NCBI GenBank assembly: GCA_963556145.1
Contig: OY744472.1
Location: 682,001-746,000, forward strand
DNA length: 64,000 bases
Source: Hygrocybe punicea
Taxonomy: Eukaryota > Basidiomycota > Agaricomycetes > Agaricales > Hygrophoraceae
Direction of reading: 5' to 3'
Part shown: piece after piece, positions 11,922 through 22,640 of the stretch
Layout of the letters: each line of letters begins with the position of its first letter
Position numbering within the stretch: position 1 is the first letter of the stretch
The notes under the pieces: model-generated
Database searches by the model: none
What the model saw: the letters and a program-made list of their open reading frames with translations, nothing else
Told to the model about the DNA's origin: nothing
Position numbers and translations under genes: made by a program

Positions 11922-12731
11922 TAGTGCATGACAGGGGTACCTGATACCCTCGGGGGTAAAGAGTGCGGGTACAGCACGGGTACGGGTACGAGTACAGGGT
12001 CCCTGACCCGTGATACCCATGCCGTACCCATGGGGGTATGTGCCTGAGCCCTTAAAACATTTCTTTGGGCCCAAAAACAGTGGTTTTTTTGGTTTTTTGA
12101 TGGTTTTTAATGGATATCTCAACACTCAGGCTTGCTAAAATCATAAAGTAAAATTCAGAGCACTCCAAAGAACATTTTGAACAACTTTTGAGTTCACATC
12201 AGAACCAACTGAGAGGTATCTGAGTCACTAAAAATCAGAAACATGCCAAAAATCATGAAAAAAGGTATTTCCTTTAGTGCATGACAGGAAACTGGATACT
12301 TCTGGTGGTTTGGGCAACGGTATTGCATTGGTAAGGTATTAATAAAGGGTTGATAACACACTACACCCATGCCCAGTAATATCATACAATATATTTTCCT
12401 CAAAAACAAGCTATTTTGGCTGATTTTGGTGGTATTTGCTGGTTTTTGATGAATAACATGGGAACAAGGTCTCATAAAATTACCAAAAATGTTCCAGAGC
12501 TTCTCAGGAGAGTTCTCTACAACTCCTTCCTTTATCTCAAAGTGATCCGACATGTACAAGATTTAATAAAAATCGAATAATCAGCAAAAATGACCAAATA
12601 TCAAGGGTATACCCTTACCCCTGCATACCCCTGCAGATACCCGTACCCCTGGGCCTCGGGTACGTACCCGTGATGGGTATGGGTATGGGTACAGCCCCAG
12701 AAGGTCACGGGTGTACCCCTGTCATGCACTA
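11922..12731. mobile_element. Short non-autonomous element with TAGTGCATGACAGG ends
   Basis: The 810-bp insert starts TAGTGCATGACAGGGGTAC and ends with the inverse, GTACCCCTGTCATGCACTA. Subterminal DNA is dense in GGGTAC/TACCCGTACC motifs. A further copy of the end (TAGTGCATGACAGG) occurs internally at 12275, suggesting self-insertion or an end duplication. The flanking 8-mers (ATCTTAAC and ATCAGTCC) do not match, so no target duplication can be shown. It separates two parts of the Tnp2 coding sequence. The interior has no gene. Confidence 0.75.
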
Positions 12732-14251
12732 ATCAGTCCAGCTTTCATCACCCTAATGTAATCCACTACCCTAGACAATGGCAACCTTGATGAAGAGACT
12801 ATCAATTGGCTCCACAATCCACCCCAGGGACCACCCAACACTGATGATCTTGATCTTCTCCTTGCAATCAAGATATATCTAGCAACATCAAAGCCTCTCA
12901 AGACACCTACACAGATGTCGGCGAAGCCATCTCCGAATGCTTCCCAGAATGCAAGTTCTTTTCTGTTGATTGTATCAAAAGCAAGATCGCTGAATTGACT
13001 GGGATCCTACCACTTGTGAACGATATGTGCAACAACTCCTGCATTGGTTGTACTGGTCCTTTTGCCAACCTCACACATTGTCCTAAATGTGGTCAATTTC
13101 ACTATGACCAGATCCAATATGATGCAAGCAATGGAAAAACTTGAAAACCATGCAAGACATTCCTCACTATCCCCTTGGTACACAGCTGCAGGCTATGTGG
13201 CAGAGCAGAAAGAGTGCAGAGGACATGCAATATTGATCAACCTGCACTTGTCAGCTCCAAGCTGAGATACAAGTGAACAATGGTGTAATTGACGAATATG
13301 AAGATTTCCTCTCTTGGTCTGAATATCTCCAAGCATTCTTTGAGGGTTGCATTGGTGACCACAATACTGTGCTAATGATTTCAATTGATGGTGCACAACT
13401 TTTCTGAAACAAACTCTCCAACTGTTGGATCTCTTTGTGGGCTATCTACAATATCACTCCCAATGCTAGGTATATGACAAATGCTGTCCCTGTCAGGTCA
13501 TTTATACCTGGGCTGGATCCTCCTCAAGTTTTTGACTCCTTCTCTTATCCTGGCCTCCACCACCTCTCAGCTCTCCAATGGGAGGGTTTCTGAGTCTGGG
13601 ATGCATATGATGGGAATGTTCACATCTTTCAACCATTTTTTAATACAGATGCCACTGATGGTCCTGGTGCTACCCACATGAGTGGACTAGCCAGTCACCA
13701 AGCATACTATTCATGTAGGACATATTGCCTGATGAAAGGGTGCCGACTTCCTGAAGAGAACATGTATTACACTGTTCATCTCAAGCCCTGGGACTTTGTA
13801 TGTGAAGGTGGTGACCACAATGACTATCCATTCCATCAAATGCCTGTGCGAGCACCTAGTGAATACATGCAGAATGTCACTTTCATTATTGCTTCCAGAT
13901 CTGGGCTCAATACACGGATCGCCACTGGAGAACTGGAATCAGCAAACCCAGCATTTTTAGTGGACTTCCCCACCACGAATAATACACATTCCCATTTGCT
14001 TTGCTCCTGACCTCATGCGCATTGCCTCACTCAATGTCACCGATCTCATGCTCAACCTTTGGCATGGAAAAATGCCTGTCAAGGACCTTGACGGCAAGGC
14101 ATCATGGCACTGGGCTGTGCTTCAAGGCAATGTGTGGGAACAGCATGGAAAATTGGTCACTGAAGCAACCCCACACCTTCCAGGATCCTTCAACAGGCCA
14201 CCCCACAATCCTGCTGAGAAAATTTCCAGTGGATACAAGGCCTGGGAGTTA

Positions 14252-14687
14252 GGCAAATGCAAGGATATATCCTTGGTGTAACAAGGATTTTCAAGGATTT
14301 TGCTTTTACCATCTCAGATTTGAGATAATTGTGAATTTTTCTATATGACCAAGAAGATTATGTCTATCCCTTCCAGGATCCTTGATGCTTTGGGTTACAT
14401 TAACATTCTAGATGCTTTAATTCTTCATATCAACTGCCAAGGATATGCTATATCCATAACTCTGTGTAACTCCGAGTTTTTATGGATATAGCATATTCTT
14501 GGCAGTTGATACGAAGAATTAAAGCATCTAGAATGTTAATGTAACCCAAAGCATCAAGGATCCTGGAAGGGATAGACATAATCTTCTTGGTCATATAGAA
14601 AAATTCACAATTATCTCAAATCTGAGATGGTAAAAGCAAAATCCTTGAAAAGCCTTGTCACACCAAGGATATATCCTTGCATTTGCC
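14252..14687. mobile_element. Fold-back MITE (TA target site) in the Tnp2 gene
   Basis: The 436-bp unit is almost entirely one hairpin: arms of about 210 bp starting GGCAAATGCAAGGATATATC are near-perfect inverted repeats around a centre of about 16 bp near 14470. It is flanked by TA at 14250-14251 and 14688-14689, as for Tc1/mariner-type MITEs. It has no coding capacity. Confidence 0.88.
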
Positions 14688-14689
14688 TA

Positions 14690-15205
14690 TATTCAAATTC
14701 TCCATCAGTGCAGGATCACAAGGGAAGAACTTCTTCAAGCGCACAATCTCATTATCAACTTCATTTGAGAATTTGAAGAAATATATTATCAACGTAAGCC
14801 TTCTCAAGCTTGCAAAATGCAAAGAAAAATCAATAATTTTGCATATTGCAATACCTTGACTTTCCCATAGATGTTGCAACCATGCAAAATCTTTCCAAAA
14901 TTATAACAGTCTGCTTATCATGTTACATAAGATTTTGCACTCCACAAACTAGTCCTGTGCATACAGTGAGCCTCTGAGGAAACAAGGTTATGGACCTGAT
15001 ATGGTTCCTCAGGACACCAATGTCCCCAGCCGTCACCTAATGGAGGATTATCCTTGCCATGGTCCAAGTCTTCGAACTTGGATCTCCGTAGCCGTGGTGA
15101 TGCCGAGCAAATTCTGAACTCTCAGACTGAAAGAGTCCATCATAACAATAGAATTCAAGTAATTCAAATGATTGGCGCTGAACATAAGTGACTGAGTTTC
15201 AAGTT
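14690..15205. other. Spacer between MITE and second hAT; no gene seen
   Basis: This is AT-rich sequence. It does not continue the Tnp2 reading frame beyond a residue or two. Nothing in it could be assigned. Confidence 0.5.
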
Positions 15206-15213
15206 GTCATGTC

Positions 15214-18200
15214 CAGTGTTGTACAAGTCAGTCTGACCCCAAGTCACTGTAGTCAAGTCAGGCCAGTCACGCAAGGCTGACTGACTTAGTCAAAGTCAGC
15301 GGGAAAGTCAAGCCTTTTTGGGATAAGCTGTCCACCACGACTTATCCTCGCATACCAGTTGTGTACATTGAATATATCAACATCATTTTTGATGTTTTCC
15401 CCCCGTTTCTTCTTCCCCTTATCCCTTAGACATGAGCCACTGGTCATGGGAGCACTTTTTCACAGATGGGTCGCTTTATTGGAACAACAACTCAAACAAG
15501 AATGCATGGTGTAACCAATGCTTGGCGTACCACCGCAACTTCATTCGAGACGCCGAAACCGTTGCAGTTGCCATCAGTATGATTCAAGGCCGAACACCTG
15601 CTGAGATTGAAGCACAAGGTACATCTTGTAATTTGAAGTGTTACGAGACAAATGTAATTGAAGACTGGTAAGCCCGAATTAACTGCCCGCCAATGGCAGG
15701 AAAACCAAAGCAGAACATGGTGCCGCACCTTTGCAAATGTGCCTATGTTGATCCAGCAACTAGAGCTCGTGTCCAGGCTGCGAGAGCTGAAGCTGCTACC
15801 GATGAGTCCACACTCCAACCACCCCGGCGTCTTTTGCATTCAGCGAGCTGGTCTCACTCGTTACAGCCTCCTGCAGCCACTTCAGCTGCATGGCCTAGTG
15901 CATTGTCCGTTTCGACTACACCATCACCATTTCCGAGCCCTCTACTACTACCTACACCATTAAATTTTGAACCAGCACCTAAACGCAAGCACACGTCAAG
16001 CATCTTCGAAGACTCACCCCTTTCCAGTAGACTGCCATGGACCCTAGCCATGCAGTCAGAGTTCGGTGAAGACATGTGCAAACTTCTGATTGCAATTCGT
16101 GCCTTGTGGAACTCTGCAAATAACCCACAGATGCACCAATTTGTCCAGAAATGGATACCAGGTGCAATCGTCCCAGATCGACGAACTTTGTCTGGTCCAA
16201 TCCTCGATCGAGAGGCCGCAAAGGTCGAAGGCTTGTTAAAACTGAAGCTGCGGGGGAGGCTAGCCACTTTCACGACAGACGGCTGGAAGAATAAAGTGAA
16301 GCAGTCAATCGTAGCTTCGATGGTATCAGTTGCCTCAGAGGTCTGTTGGAGAGCATTCTACTTGCCACCTTTACACTGATTTGGATCAATCGCAGCCCTA
16401 CTTGATGCGTACACATGATGTTTCGGCAGAGGGCAAGAGTGGTGAGGCTCTGTTGAAGATGGTCACCGAGGACATTCAATGGAGCCAGGACATGTTTGGC
16501 CTTCTTATAATTGCCCTATGTTCAGACAATGGTGGTGATGAACGGAAAATGCGAAGGCTGTTGCTCGTGCTGATGCCATGGCTGATAATTCTTGTCTGCT
16601 GGGCCCATCAGATCAATTTGATTGTTGGCGATTATCTAGGTCTTCGAACTGATTTTCTCACATGTGTGCCGAATGTGCTGCTAGTGATCAAATGGATGAA
16701 CAATCATAGCCGCGCTTTGGGCATTTTTCGCTGAGAACAGCTGCAAACTTTCAACAAGATCTTATCCCTCATCCTTCCAGTCATTACTCGATGGACGGCA
16801 CATTACCTTTCACTCCGCCGACTTCTTGAGGTCGAAGCTGCCACGAAGGCAAGTTGGATGAAGTATGGTCAACAGATGATTGAATGTGCTGGCCCGAAGG
16901 CCGATGTACAGCAAAAAGCCCGTGATATCCAGGCTATCGTTGAGGATCCACAGTTCTGGAGATGGGTGAAAAAGTAAGCAATAATGACTGTATCACTGCG
17001 TTGATGCTAATGACCTCAAAGAACATGTAGCCATCTCCAACCCCTCGCAGTTGCAGCAAATATCACACAGGCGTCGAACACTCGCCTCGATCATGTCCTC
17101 ACAACTCTTGGAAATCTTTATCGGATCTATTCAGACCCAGATCTTGATGCTGAAGTCCAAGACAGGGTTTTAATGAGCCTCGAGAAGCGTTGGGCTGCTG
17201 CAGATCAAGATCCTTTCATTGCCGCCATTGTTCTTAACCCATTTCTTCGTGGGAGGTGTCTTTCACGAGCAAACCCAGCACTTACGCCCATTGGTTTATG
17301 TAATATGTTAAAGCGTCTTCACCTTCGAGTCTTCAAGGAACCCATTGATTCAAGCTTCCAAGCTGCCTTCATGGATTACTACAATGAACGCAAAGAGTTC
17401 AGCCCCGAGTTTATGTCTCTAGAAGAATGGAAGATAACGGCAAAGGAGAAGGCAAGTCTTTATACACATTCACCATCATAACGTCGACTCAAATAGTACG
17501 ATAGGGTCATGAGGTGGATCCAATTGAGGTTTGGGAGGGCATCGATACCCATCAAGAACAGGGTCGCAATCGCCTTGTCAAATTAGCATTGCATATTCTC
17601 AGTGTCATAGCAAACTCAGCAGGCTGCGAGAGAGCCTTCAGCCACATGGGACTTGTACATACAGCAATTCGTAGTAAACTGGGGGTAGATAAGGTTCGCA
17701 AAACCACCATCGTCGGTATGGACATCAAACGCTCACATATTGAGGCTGGCTTGGTCTGCCATCGTGGGCACCGGAATTTCGAAGCACCTACAGATGCTGA
17801 TGCAGAGCATGGTAGGACAGGCACTGCTGATTTTGACACCGACGACATCTTAGATTTTGATCAGCTAGCGGAGCAGCTTATCGAAGAAGCTGCCGCTGAT
17901 CTCAACAGTGACACAGATACGGATGACAATGAACTTCCCCCTCCACCTCTCACAATTCGACTCCCATTACACGCCATTCAAGCTGCATTACCAGAGCCTA
18001 CTCCATCACAACGATCCACTACTGGCAGTGTTCCGAAGACTGCAATTACTCTGAAGTCCCTCTTCATCTACCCCACTGGCCGAGATTCACCATCCAATAA
18101 CATGGACTATTTTTGGCAGGGTGGTATCAAGAACTTGGATAAAGAGATGGAAGCTTACGAGATCTTGTGCTCAGGTCAAGAGAGCACTTGCGAGGCAGAC

Positions 18201-18501
18201 ACAGATGTTCCAATGGCAAGCACTAGCACATCGGCCTAATTTTTGCATATCGGTTCTCAATTTAATCGGACTCTTTGACAATCAGGCTCCCTATCCATTC
18301 CCTTGACATTGTACAATAAAACCTATGTTAATGTACCCCGTAGACTAGATATGTACGCCAAGTGCACATTGCGAGCGACGAATTACTTCTTTTGGCAGTT
18401 TCTCACAGACCCTTGACTGATTCTGACTGAGTCGGACTAATTTCGCCAGCACGACTCAAGTCAGCGCATGACTCAGTCAGACTGCAGTCGTGACAACGCT
18501 G
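15214..18501 (+). mobile_element. Second hAT-superfamily transposon, nearly intact
   Basis: A perfect 8-bp duplication GTCATGTC (15206-15213 and 18502-18509) flanks a 3288-bp element. The ends are CAGTGTTGTACAAGTCAGTC and, inverted, GACTGCAGTCGTGACAACGCTG. Subterminal regions at both ends repeat GTCAGTC/GACTGA motifs. One transposase gene fills the interior. Apart from one stop codon the gene is whole, so this is a recent insertion compared with the 6052-11790 element. Confidence 0.93.
15432..18239 (+). pseudogene. hAT transposase with a single in-frame TGA
   Basis: Exons 15432-15618, 15700-16340, 16396-16973, 17031-17451 and 17505-18239 join in frame to 853 codons. An N-terminal BED-like zinc finger uses Cys27/Cys30 and His72/Cys74. 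The catalytic core has LATFTTDGW near 16260, CSDNGG near 16520 and WAHQINLIVGD near 16600. The C-terminal hAT dimerisation region contains NSAGCERAFSHMGLVH at about residues 646-661. The last intron (17452-17504) is of GC-AG type with donor GCAAGT. Codon 389 is TGA (16732-16734, after ...GIFR), and this is the only defect seen. The product would bind element ends and cut and paste hAT DNA. It is either inactivated by one nonsense change or dependent on readthrough. Confidence 0.88.
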
Positions 18502-18550
18502 GTCATGTCAGCATACTAGTATTAACATGCTCAGGCTCCTGCCAGCCTGA

Positions 18551-19861
18551 TTACACGGACGAGATGTCTCGAAGAAGATCATGTTCATCAATAACGCCAA
18601 GCGGGAACACTCTACCTGTCATAATAGCCAACATGGCGTCCTTCGAAACCACGTAGACCCTCTGCTGAGACAGCCCAGCATTATCCAAATTCACCCTCAC
18701 ATTTTCACGTGTCTCGTTCACAAACACTTCCCGAGCCTTGCCCAATTGCGCTTGGTCGGTGCATCTGGTGTCGTCGTCTTCCTCGTCCCCATCGCTGCCA
18801 CTTTGATATATATCGTAGGCAAGGTTCTGGATGTGCTGGTTCGATTTCGACCGCACGATAAACGACGGGATGTTGAAGCGCTCGCAGTTCTTCAACACCG
18901 CCACATCGGACGCAGTAAAGCGAAGGTCGAACAGGACGATGATACAGTTGAAGACGTAAAGGCCTTGAGAATTGAAATATTGCCAGTCGGGAACGTTCAG
19001 GGTGCCGGCGCCGGGAACGTCATACCAGGCAAACCGGCTTTGGGGATTCGGGTCAGGATACCTAGTCACTCGAGATGTCGTTTCAACGATATCAGTCTGC
19101 GCTGCACTTGGATGTCTGTTCGAAAGCGCGCGAAAAGCGTTGATCAATGAGGACTTCCCGGTCCCCGATCGACCGACCATTGCGATATGGAACATGTGCT
19201 CCGTGAATTGGTAACTTTGTCGTACCTTGGCGAAATCGTGCTGCGTGGGCAGCTCGATCGGTTGGCGCCCTTCCCTCAGGTTCTTCTCTGCTTCTGCCCT
19301 TGTGGCCCTCTCCTCCCCAGCCCGCCTTTCTGCTTCATCTGCCAACCGTTGGGCTTCTACCTGGGCTGCTCTCTCTAGCTTTGCCTTCTCATCTGCAGCT
19401 GCAGCCGCCTTTCTCGAGACCTCTGCTTGGCGCTCTGCCTCTTCTCGAGCTATCCTCACATTATCCGCTGCTTCTTCCGCTTCCCTGAGCCTGCGAGCAT
19501 TTTCCTCAGCTATCCTCATCGCCTCCTCTCGAGCCCTTCGCTCCTCTTCCTCCTCACGCTGCCTCCTAGCAGCTTCTTCCCGTTCCCTCCTCTCCATCAC
19601 CTCTTGCAAACGTCTAGCTTCCTCAGCTGCGGATTCCTGAGCTCTCCTAGCCTCAGCGGCGACCCTTTCAGCCTCTGCTGCCCATCGTTCAGCCTCGGCT
19701 TGCATAGCCCTTGCTCTACCGGCCTCTTCTTCTGCGACTCGGCGGGCAGCGCTGGCCCTTTCCTCGGCTTCGGCTTGTTCTCTCTTCCGAGCTTCCTCCT
19801 GTTGACGCCTCGCTTCCTCCTCCCAATCGTGCTCTTCGTGTCTAGAATGAGAGCCACCCAT
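18551..19861 (-). CDS. IRG-like (interferon-inducible-type) GTPase with N-terminal coiled coil, paralogue 1
   Basis: A single-exon ORF of 436 residues from the ATG at 19861. Residues 10-200 are an extreme Glu/Arg/Ala-rich coiled coil. The GTPase domain spans about 222-430: P-loop GRSGTGKSS at 230-238, TT at 261-262 as switch I, G3 DVPG at 281-284, and a degenerate G4 RSKSNQ at 337-342. This arrangement matches the immunity-related GTPase (IIGP/IRG) family of dynamin-like GTPases. MGGSHS at 1-6 fits the N-myristoylation pattern (Gly2, Ser6), as in some animal IRG proteins, so membrane attachment is plausible. A candidate 5'-UTR intron (GTGAGAGG...TAAATAG) lies just upstream of the ATG. The function in fungi is unknown to me; membrane remodelling or defence would be inference. 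A tandem paralogue lies upstream on the same strand. Confidence 0.88.
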   Translation of the reverse strand: MGGSHSRHEEHDWEEEARRQQEEARKREQAEAEERASAARRVAEEEAGRARAMQAEAERWAAEAERVAAEARRAQESAAEEARRLQEVMERREREEAARRQREEEEERRAREEAMRIAEENARRLREAEEAADNVRIAREEAERQAEVSRKAAAAADEKAKLERAAQVEAQRLADEAERRAGEERATRAEAEKNLREGRQPIELPTQHDFAKVRQSYQFTEHMFHIAMVGRSGTGKSSLINAFRALSNRHPSAAQTDIVETTSRVTRYPDPNPQSRFAWYDVPGAGTLNVPDWQYFNSQGLYVFNCIIVLFDLRFTASDVAVLKNCERFNIPSFIVRSKSNQHIQNLAYDIYQSGSDGDEEDDDTRCTDQAQLGKAREVFVNETRENVRVNLDNAGLSQQRVYVVSKDAMLAIMTGRVFPLGVIDEHDLLRDISSV

Positions 19862-20258
19862 CTCGACGTTGATACAGCCCTATTTATACCAATGTAAGAA
19901 ATGGACGATGCCGTCAGCAAGATTAAAGCATCAATGACTCCTCTCACCTGTTGGAGTCTTTTTGTGCTGGCTGCCTTCTTTGAATCAAGGTGGGTTGAAC
20001 GAAGCTCGAGTGGTACACGCAGCAGCAACGTGTGTTGGGCGTCAGAACATGGCGGCGTCTATTTCACTGCTGCGGCGCAGCAGCACCGCAAAGATGTTCG
20101 AAGGTGGACTGTGTCTCGATTCCCCATGAATAATGCTCATTCCTAGATAACTGATACCAAAACAAAATAAACACCGCTTTGTAAAAACTAAAGAGACTCG
20201 AAAGTCGAAAGTTATGCGAGATACCATGACCCTTGATCCAAAGTAGCCTCCTATCATT

Positions 20259-21605
20259 CTACAAACGTCTCCTCTTGGCTTCCTCCAGAATATCTCTGAG
20301 GAGATCGTATTCGTCAATAAAGTTCTTGCGAACTCTGCCTTGGATAATTGCCAACATGGCGACATTGGAGACGATGTAAATCCTCTGTGGAGGAAGCCCG
20401 GCCGTCTGGAGATTGGCTGCCACGTTTTGTCGGGTTTTCTTGATGAAGTCTTCGCGAGCTCGAGGATACAGCTCGGCCTGCCTTCTCCTGGCGTCGTCGT
20501 CGTCGTCGGCATTATGTTCCTCTATGTCGGCGATGATGTTCTGGATGTGCTGATTGGCCTTGGAGCGTACAATGTATGACGGGATGTTGTAACGGTGGCA
20601 ACTCTTAAGAATCGCCACGTCTGTTGAGGTAAAGCGGATATCGAACAAAACGAGGATGCAGTCAAACACATAGAGACCCTGATCATTGAAGTACTGCCAA
20701 TCGGGGACGCTTAGGGTACCCGCCCCCGGAATGTCGTACCAAGCGAAAGGATTTTTAGGATTCGGATCAGGGTATCTGGTGACTTCCAACGTGGTCTCGA
20801 CGATTCCAGTCTTGGCCGCGTTTGGATGCTTGTTAGGATAACCGCAGCAGGCGTTGATCAGCGACGATTTCCCACTGCCTGCGATGCCAGCGACAGCAAA
20901 GTGGAAGATACCTTCCGCGTATTTGTAGATTCGTTTGGCGTCGCTGATTTGTCGCTCAGTGGGCAGCTCCACAGGTGCCAGGCCTTTCTTCAGGTCAGCT
21001 TCCAGTCGCACTCTTGCTGCTCTTTCCTGGACGATCATCTGCTCAGCGTCCTCGACTCTCTTCGTGGCTTTCTCGTGCGTCTCTCGTGCCTCCGTGATTG
21101 CTTGCTCGGCTGCGGCAGCCTGGCTCCTCGCAGCATCTGTTTGCCTCTGTGCCTCGATCTGAGCCAGCCTCGCTTCATTGGCGTCCGTCTGTACGGCCTC
21201 CATATTCCGAGCGTATTTTTGTTCTCTCTCCTCTTGCTCCCTTCTGAATGCCTCTTCTCGCGCGACATTCTCTTGCTCACGTCTCGCAGCCTCCTCTCTC
21301 ACTCTCCGAGCATCTTCGCTCATCATCCTCGATTCCTCCTCCGCTCTTCTCTGGGCGGCAGCTGCTTCCTCGATCATTTGCTGATGGCCCAATGCTAAGC
21401 GCTGGTATTCGGCTTGCGCATTTCTGGACGCCGCTGCGTCATCTTCCGCACCTCTCACGGCTTCCTCGAGCTCTCTTCTCAAATTTTCATGATGGATAGC
21501 TTGGATGACAGGGTTGGGAGCAGCTTGTCGACGATGGAACACAGAAACCAAATTTAAGACGAGGACGGCAGCCACAGGAAGGAGAGCCGAGACAACCCCG
21601 CCCAT
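20259..21605 (-). CDS. IRG-like GTPase with N-terminal hydrophobic segment and coiled coil, paralogue 2
   Basis: A single-exon ORF of 448 residues from the ATG at 21605. It starts MGGVVS (a Gly2/Ser6 myristoylation pattern), followed at once by a hydrophobic helix at about 4-23 that could anchor the protein in a membrane. Residues 40-205 are coiled coil. The GTPase domain has P-loop GIAGSGKSS at 240-248, TT at 271-272, DIPG at 291-294 and the same G4 variant, RSKANQ, at 347-352. The domain is highly similar to its neighbour at 18551-19861; the coiled coils differ more in sequence than the GTPase cores. A probable 5'-UTR intron (GTAAGTATCC...CCCGTAG) lies immediately upstream. The two genes point the same way, 397 bp apart, and look like a tandem duplication. 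Confidence 0.88.
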   Translation of the reverse strand: MGGVVSALLPVAAVLVLNLVSVFHRRQAAPNPVIQAIHHENLRRELEEAVRGAEDDAAASRNAQAEYQRLALGHQQMIEEAAAAQRRAEEESRMMSEDARRVREEAARREQENVAREEAFRREQEEREQKYARNMEAVQTDANEARLAQIEAQRQTDAARSQAAAAEQAITEARETHEKATKRVEDAEQMIVQERAARVRLEADLKKGLAPVELPTERQISDAKRIYKYAEGIFHFAVAGIAGSGKSSLINACCGYPNKHPNAAKTGIVETTLEVTRYPDPNPKNPFAWYDIPGAGTLSVPDWQYFNDQGLYVFDCILVLFDIRFTSTDVAILKSCHRYNIPSYIVRSKANQHIQNIIADIEEHNADDDDDARRRQAELYPRAREDFIKKTRQNVAANLQTAGLPPQRIYIVSNVAMLAIIQGRVRKNFIDEYDLLRDILEEAKRRRL

Positions 21606-21884
21606 TACGTTACAAACCTACGGGTGAGGTGATATGAAATAACAAATGATGATTAGAGGTACAGGGATACTTACAAATTGCTGGTTGGATGTAGAAGAGC
21701 AGGGACAAGCTGTGAGCCTCGTGGTAACATGGTGTACAGTGAATATGTGACAGAAGACAAACGTTGGACTGGGAATGATGAATTCCGAGTCCTAAATTTA
21801 TTTAGGCTCGGTCTTATGTGACCTGAGCTCCCCAAATGAAAATTCCACTGTAACGTTGCGGCAAATGCCGAGTTTGGTCATGTT

Positions 21885-22640
21885 TACTTTCCCACACATT
21901 TTGTTCCTTTGCACATGACCACTCCTTTGCACCAAGCAACAAACAATTCTAGGCAGGCCAGATTTACAGCCGATTCAGAAATGGATGACCAAATTAACTT
22001 TTTTTTTTTTGTAACTTTTTTTTTTTCGAGACCAGCAACCACCGGGCCAGCTGTATTACCATAACCGTCCATGTCATGTGACACCAAGAGAATTGCTAAA
22101 ATCACATAGAAATTCAAGTTATATATTCAAGTTATAAATTCATTGAGGGACATATGAGAAATGTGAAGCCTATGAAAATTGGAATGTGGCTAGGTGAAGG
22201 GCTAAATAAGTTTAAATTATTTTTTGGTGGTGTAATAAATATTTTTGGTGCCAATTTCAGGTCACAAGTCATGTTTTGGACACCAAAAATCCATGTCATC
22301 CTTGAATACACCACCAAAAATTAATTTAAACTTATTTAGCCCTTTACCTAGCCACATTCCAATTTTGATAGGCGTCACATTTCTCATATGTCCCTCAATG
22401 AATTTATAACTTGAATTTCTGTGATTTCAGCAATTCTCTTGGTGTCACATGACATGGATGGTTATGGTAATATAGGGACCATGATGAGTCCAGGTCACCT
22501 GTGGGTAGTCACAGGTTCATCCGTGGGAATACCTATGAGTTTTCTACCCACGAGTCCAAGTTACCTGTTTCTCACAGATCACACCAAGTCTGGGTATTGA
22601 TTTTAGCACCAGCAGGTTACACTGGATGCAAGCCATAGTA
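21885..22640. repeat. Repeat block matching 31090-31440 in inverse orientation
   Basis: 21957-22060 (containing ACAGCCGATTCAGAAATGGA, two poly-T runs, then CAACCACCGGGCCAGCTGTA) and 22472-22530 (GGGACCATGATGAGTCCAGG and CACCTGTGGGTAG) together match 31240-31400 read backwards. This is probably a remnant of a hAT-type element. It is split by the fold-back at 22054-22472, and a Tc1-like element follows from about 22619. Confidence 0.65.
22054..22472. mobile_element. Fold-back insertion splitting a repeat
   Basis: Long inverted arms (22054-22215 and about 22300-22472) start TATTACCATAACCGTCCATG and include GACACCAAGAGAATTGCT and CATTGAGGGACATATGAGAAA. The uninterrupted relative at about 31262-31290 reads ...TATTACCATAGGGACC when reversed. 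That acts as an empty site, and the comparison suggests a TA target. There is no coding sequence. Confidence 0.75.

Larger units (their letters stand above)
5526..14249 (+). pseudogene. Tnp2-type (CACTA/EnSpm-like) transposase, interrupted by nested insertions
   Basis: Three blocks read as one Tnp2-family transposase: 5526-6051, 11791-11921 and 12765-14249. The ATG at 5526 opens with a Cys-rich N terminus (HFCDCPQYCGG, then CCTH) and an acidic stretch. The later blocks carry the conserved middle: DMCNNSCIGCTGPF, CPKCG, ISIDGAQLF, a proline-rich loop IPGLDPPQVFDSF, and KDLDGKASWHW near 14080. The family carries out cut-and-paste transposition with a DDE-type nuclease. It is dead: a hAT element sits at 6052-11790, a small element at 11922-12731, a MITE at 14252-14687, and there are in-frame TGA codons (for example 13142, 13405 and 13591). 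At 13405 and 13591 the family normally has arginine. The C-terminal third is missing here; a matching piece lies at 31795-32640. Confidence 0.85.

Noticed and set aside
11914..12739. Target duplication for the 11922-12731 element
   Set aside because: Flanking 8-mers ATCTTAAC and ATCAGTCC share only the first three bases; the element is called from its inverted ends alone.
15030..15115. tRNA-like hairpin (CCAAGTCTTCGAACTTGG)
   Set aside because: The loop and stem lengths do not fit a T-arm plus acceptor stem, and no anticodon or D arm can be drawn.
19881..19888. TATAAATA as a core promoter for GTPase paralogue 1
   Set aside because: It lies only about 20 bp before the ATG and coincides with a good splice acceptor (TAAATAG) of a likely 5'-UTR intron, so a TATA role is doubtful.
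18581..21398. Plus-strand ORFs over the two GTPase genes
   Set aside because: They are shadows of the Glu/Arg/Ala-rich coiled coils on the minus strand and lack any motif.
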